From Candidatus Woesearchaeota archaeon (GTDB lineage Archaea; Nanobdellota; Nanobdellia; Woesearchaeales; GW2011-AR9), in the NCBI GenBank assembly GCA_016179995.1, contig JACPCC010000062.1, positions 1 to 6,201 on the forward strand: 6,201 nt of DNA. The letters run 5' to 3'. Made by a program: the position numbers and the translations under genes. Below are positions 5,874-6,201 of the stretch, in pieces. Below the pieces are notes generated by a model. The model saw only the letters and a program-made list of their open reading frames with translations. It did not search any database and was not told the origin of the DNA. Position 1 is the first letter of the stretch; every line of letters starts with the position of its first letter.

Positions 5874-5922
5874 AGTAAAAATCCCTTTTGGATGCCCACA
5901 GCTTGCTGTGGGGATTTTTACT
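5874..5922. repeat. Nested hairpin unit 2
   Basis: An outer perfect 12-bp stem, AGTAAAAATCCC (5874-5885) with GGGATTTTTACT (5911-5922), encloses CACAGCTTGCTGTG (5897-5910). The left side carries an 11-base bulge and the right side none, the same asymmetry as unit 1. It ends four bases before the first possible msrB ATG, so on the RNA it would sit against the start codon and could limit ribosome access. Confidence 0.8.
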
Positions 5923-5926
5923 TAAA

Positions 5927-6201
5927 ATGCCCTCTAAAATGCTACCTAAAAAAGTATTATCTACTAAAAAGAATAGTATTGACTGGAAAAAGAAATTAAC
6001 TCCCCTTCAATACGAAGTTCTGCGAGAGAAAGGTACAGAGCCTGCGTTTAGCGGCAAGCTTTTGCATAATAAAAATAATGGAGATTATCTTTGCGGGGCT
6101 TGCGGGGCGCAGTTATTTTCTTCCAAAGATAAATTTGATTCAGGTACGGGCTGGCCGAGTTTTTCTGTAGTGAAAAATGAAAAAAACATTGAGCTGCGAG
6201 C
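5927..6201 (+). CDS. msrB: Peptide methionine-R-sulfoxide reductase MsrB, 3' end missing
   Basis: The frame is open to the right edge (91 codons plus two bases). The product reads [25 protein letters not shown], here in parts [12 protein letters not shown] (19-30) and [11 protein letters not shown] (33-43), then YLCGACG (54-60) and DSGTGWPSF (71-79). These are diagnostic of MsrB, which reduces methionine-R-sulfoxide in proteins. Cys56 and Cys59 are the first half of the structural zinc site. The second CxxC and the catalytic cysteine lie beyond the window, so activity cannot be judged. The start may be 5927 or the in-frame ATG at 5939; neither has a Shine-Dalgarno site. The first 18 residues are a lysine-rich extension before the domain. 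It is transcribed divergently from rio1, with the two hairpins between. Confidence 0.93.
   Translation, partial: MPSKMLPKKVLSTKKNSIDWKKKLTPLQYEVLREKGTEPAFSGKLLHNKNNGDYLCGACGAQLFSSKDKFDSGTGWPSFSVVKNEKNIELR

Noticed and set aside
5874..5922. Rho-independent terminator
   Set aside because: The stem is strong and T-rich, but no gene ends here: both neighbours are transcribed away from this point. A leader or REP-like element fits better.

Overview
The window looks like a small AT-rich archaeal genome (about one third G+C by eye), most plausibly a DPANN-type lineage such as Woesearchaeota, Pacearchaeota or a relative. The archaeal assignment rests on three things seen in the sequence. There is a RIO1-type atypical kinase and a double-KH Dim2/Pno1-like protein, the pair that works in small-subunit maturation in archaea and eukaryotes. 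A textbook archaeal TATA box (TTTAAATA) sits 22 bases before a start codon. There is also a membrane-bound winged-helix protein of a typically archaeal layout. The DPANN placement is inference from protein style and gene order, not from a marker gene.

Layout. Six genes lie on the minus strand and one partial gene on the plus strand. Reading right to left: a divergent promoter region (5727-5926) separates rio1 (minus) from a partial msrB (plus, cut by the right edge). rio1 is followed by a small zinc-ribbon gene and a Nudix hydrolase gene, and this unit probably ends at T-rich tracts near 4091-4113. A strong TATA box then starts a second minus-strand unit: the KH gene, a membrane-anchored winged-helix regulator, and a TlpA-like exported thioredoxin-fold protein whose start overlaps the regulator's stop (TAATG). 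After a 227-base gap with a candidate TATA box and two tandem 22-bp dyad repeats comes a secreted DUF5667-type protein. It begins at 1368 and runs off the left edge with no stop (456 codons visible).

How the genes may work together. RIO1 and the KH protein point to 30S ribosome assembly. The regulator, the TlpA-like protein and the DUF5667 protein are all predicted to face the cell envelope, and may form an envelope-sensing and redox-maintenance group together with MsrB, which repairs oxidised methionine. That functional link is inference.

The most unusual non-coding structures are (1) two homologous nested hairpins directly upstream of msrB, with a compensatory base change and an alternative mutually exclusive fold, and (2) the two 22-bp dyad repeats in front of the DUF5667 gene. 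No RNA gene, CRISPR array, transposase or origin was recognised.
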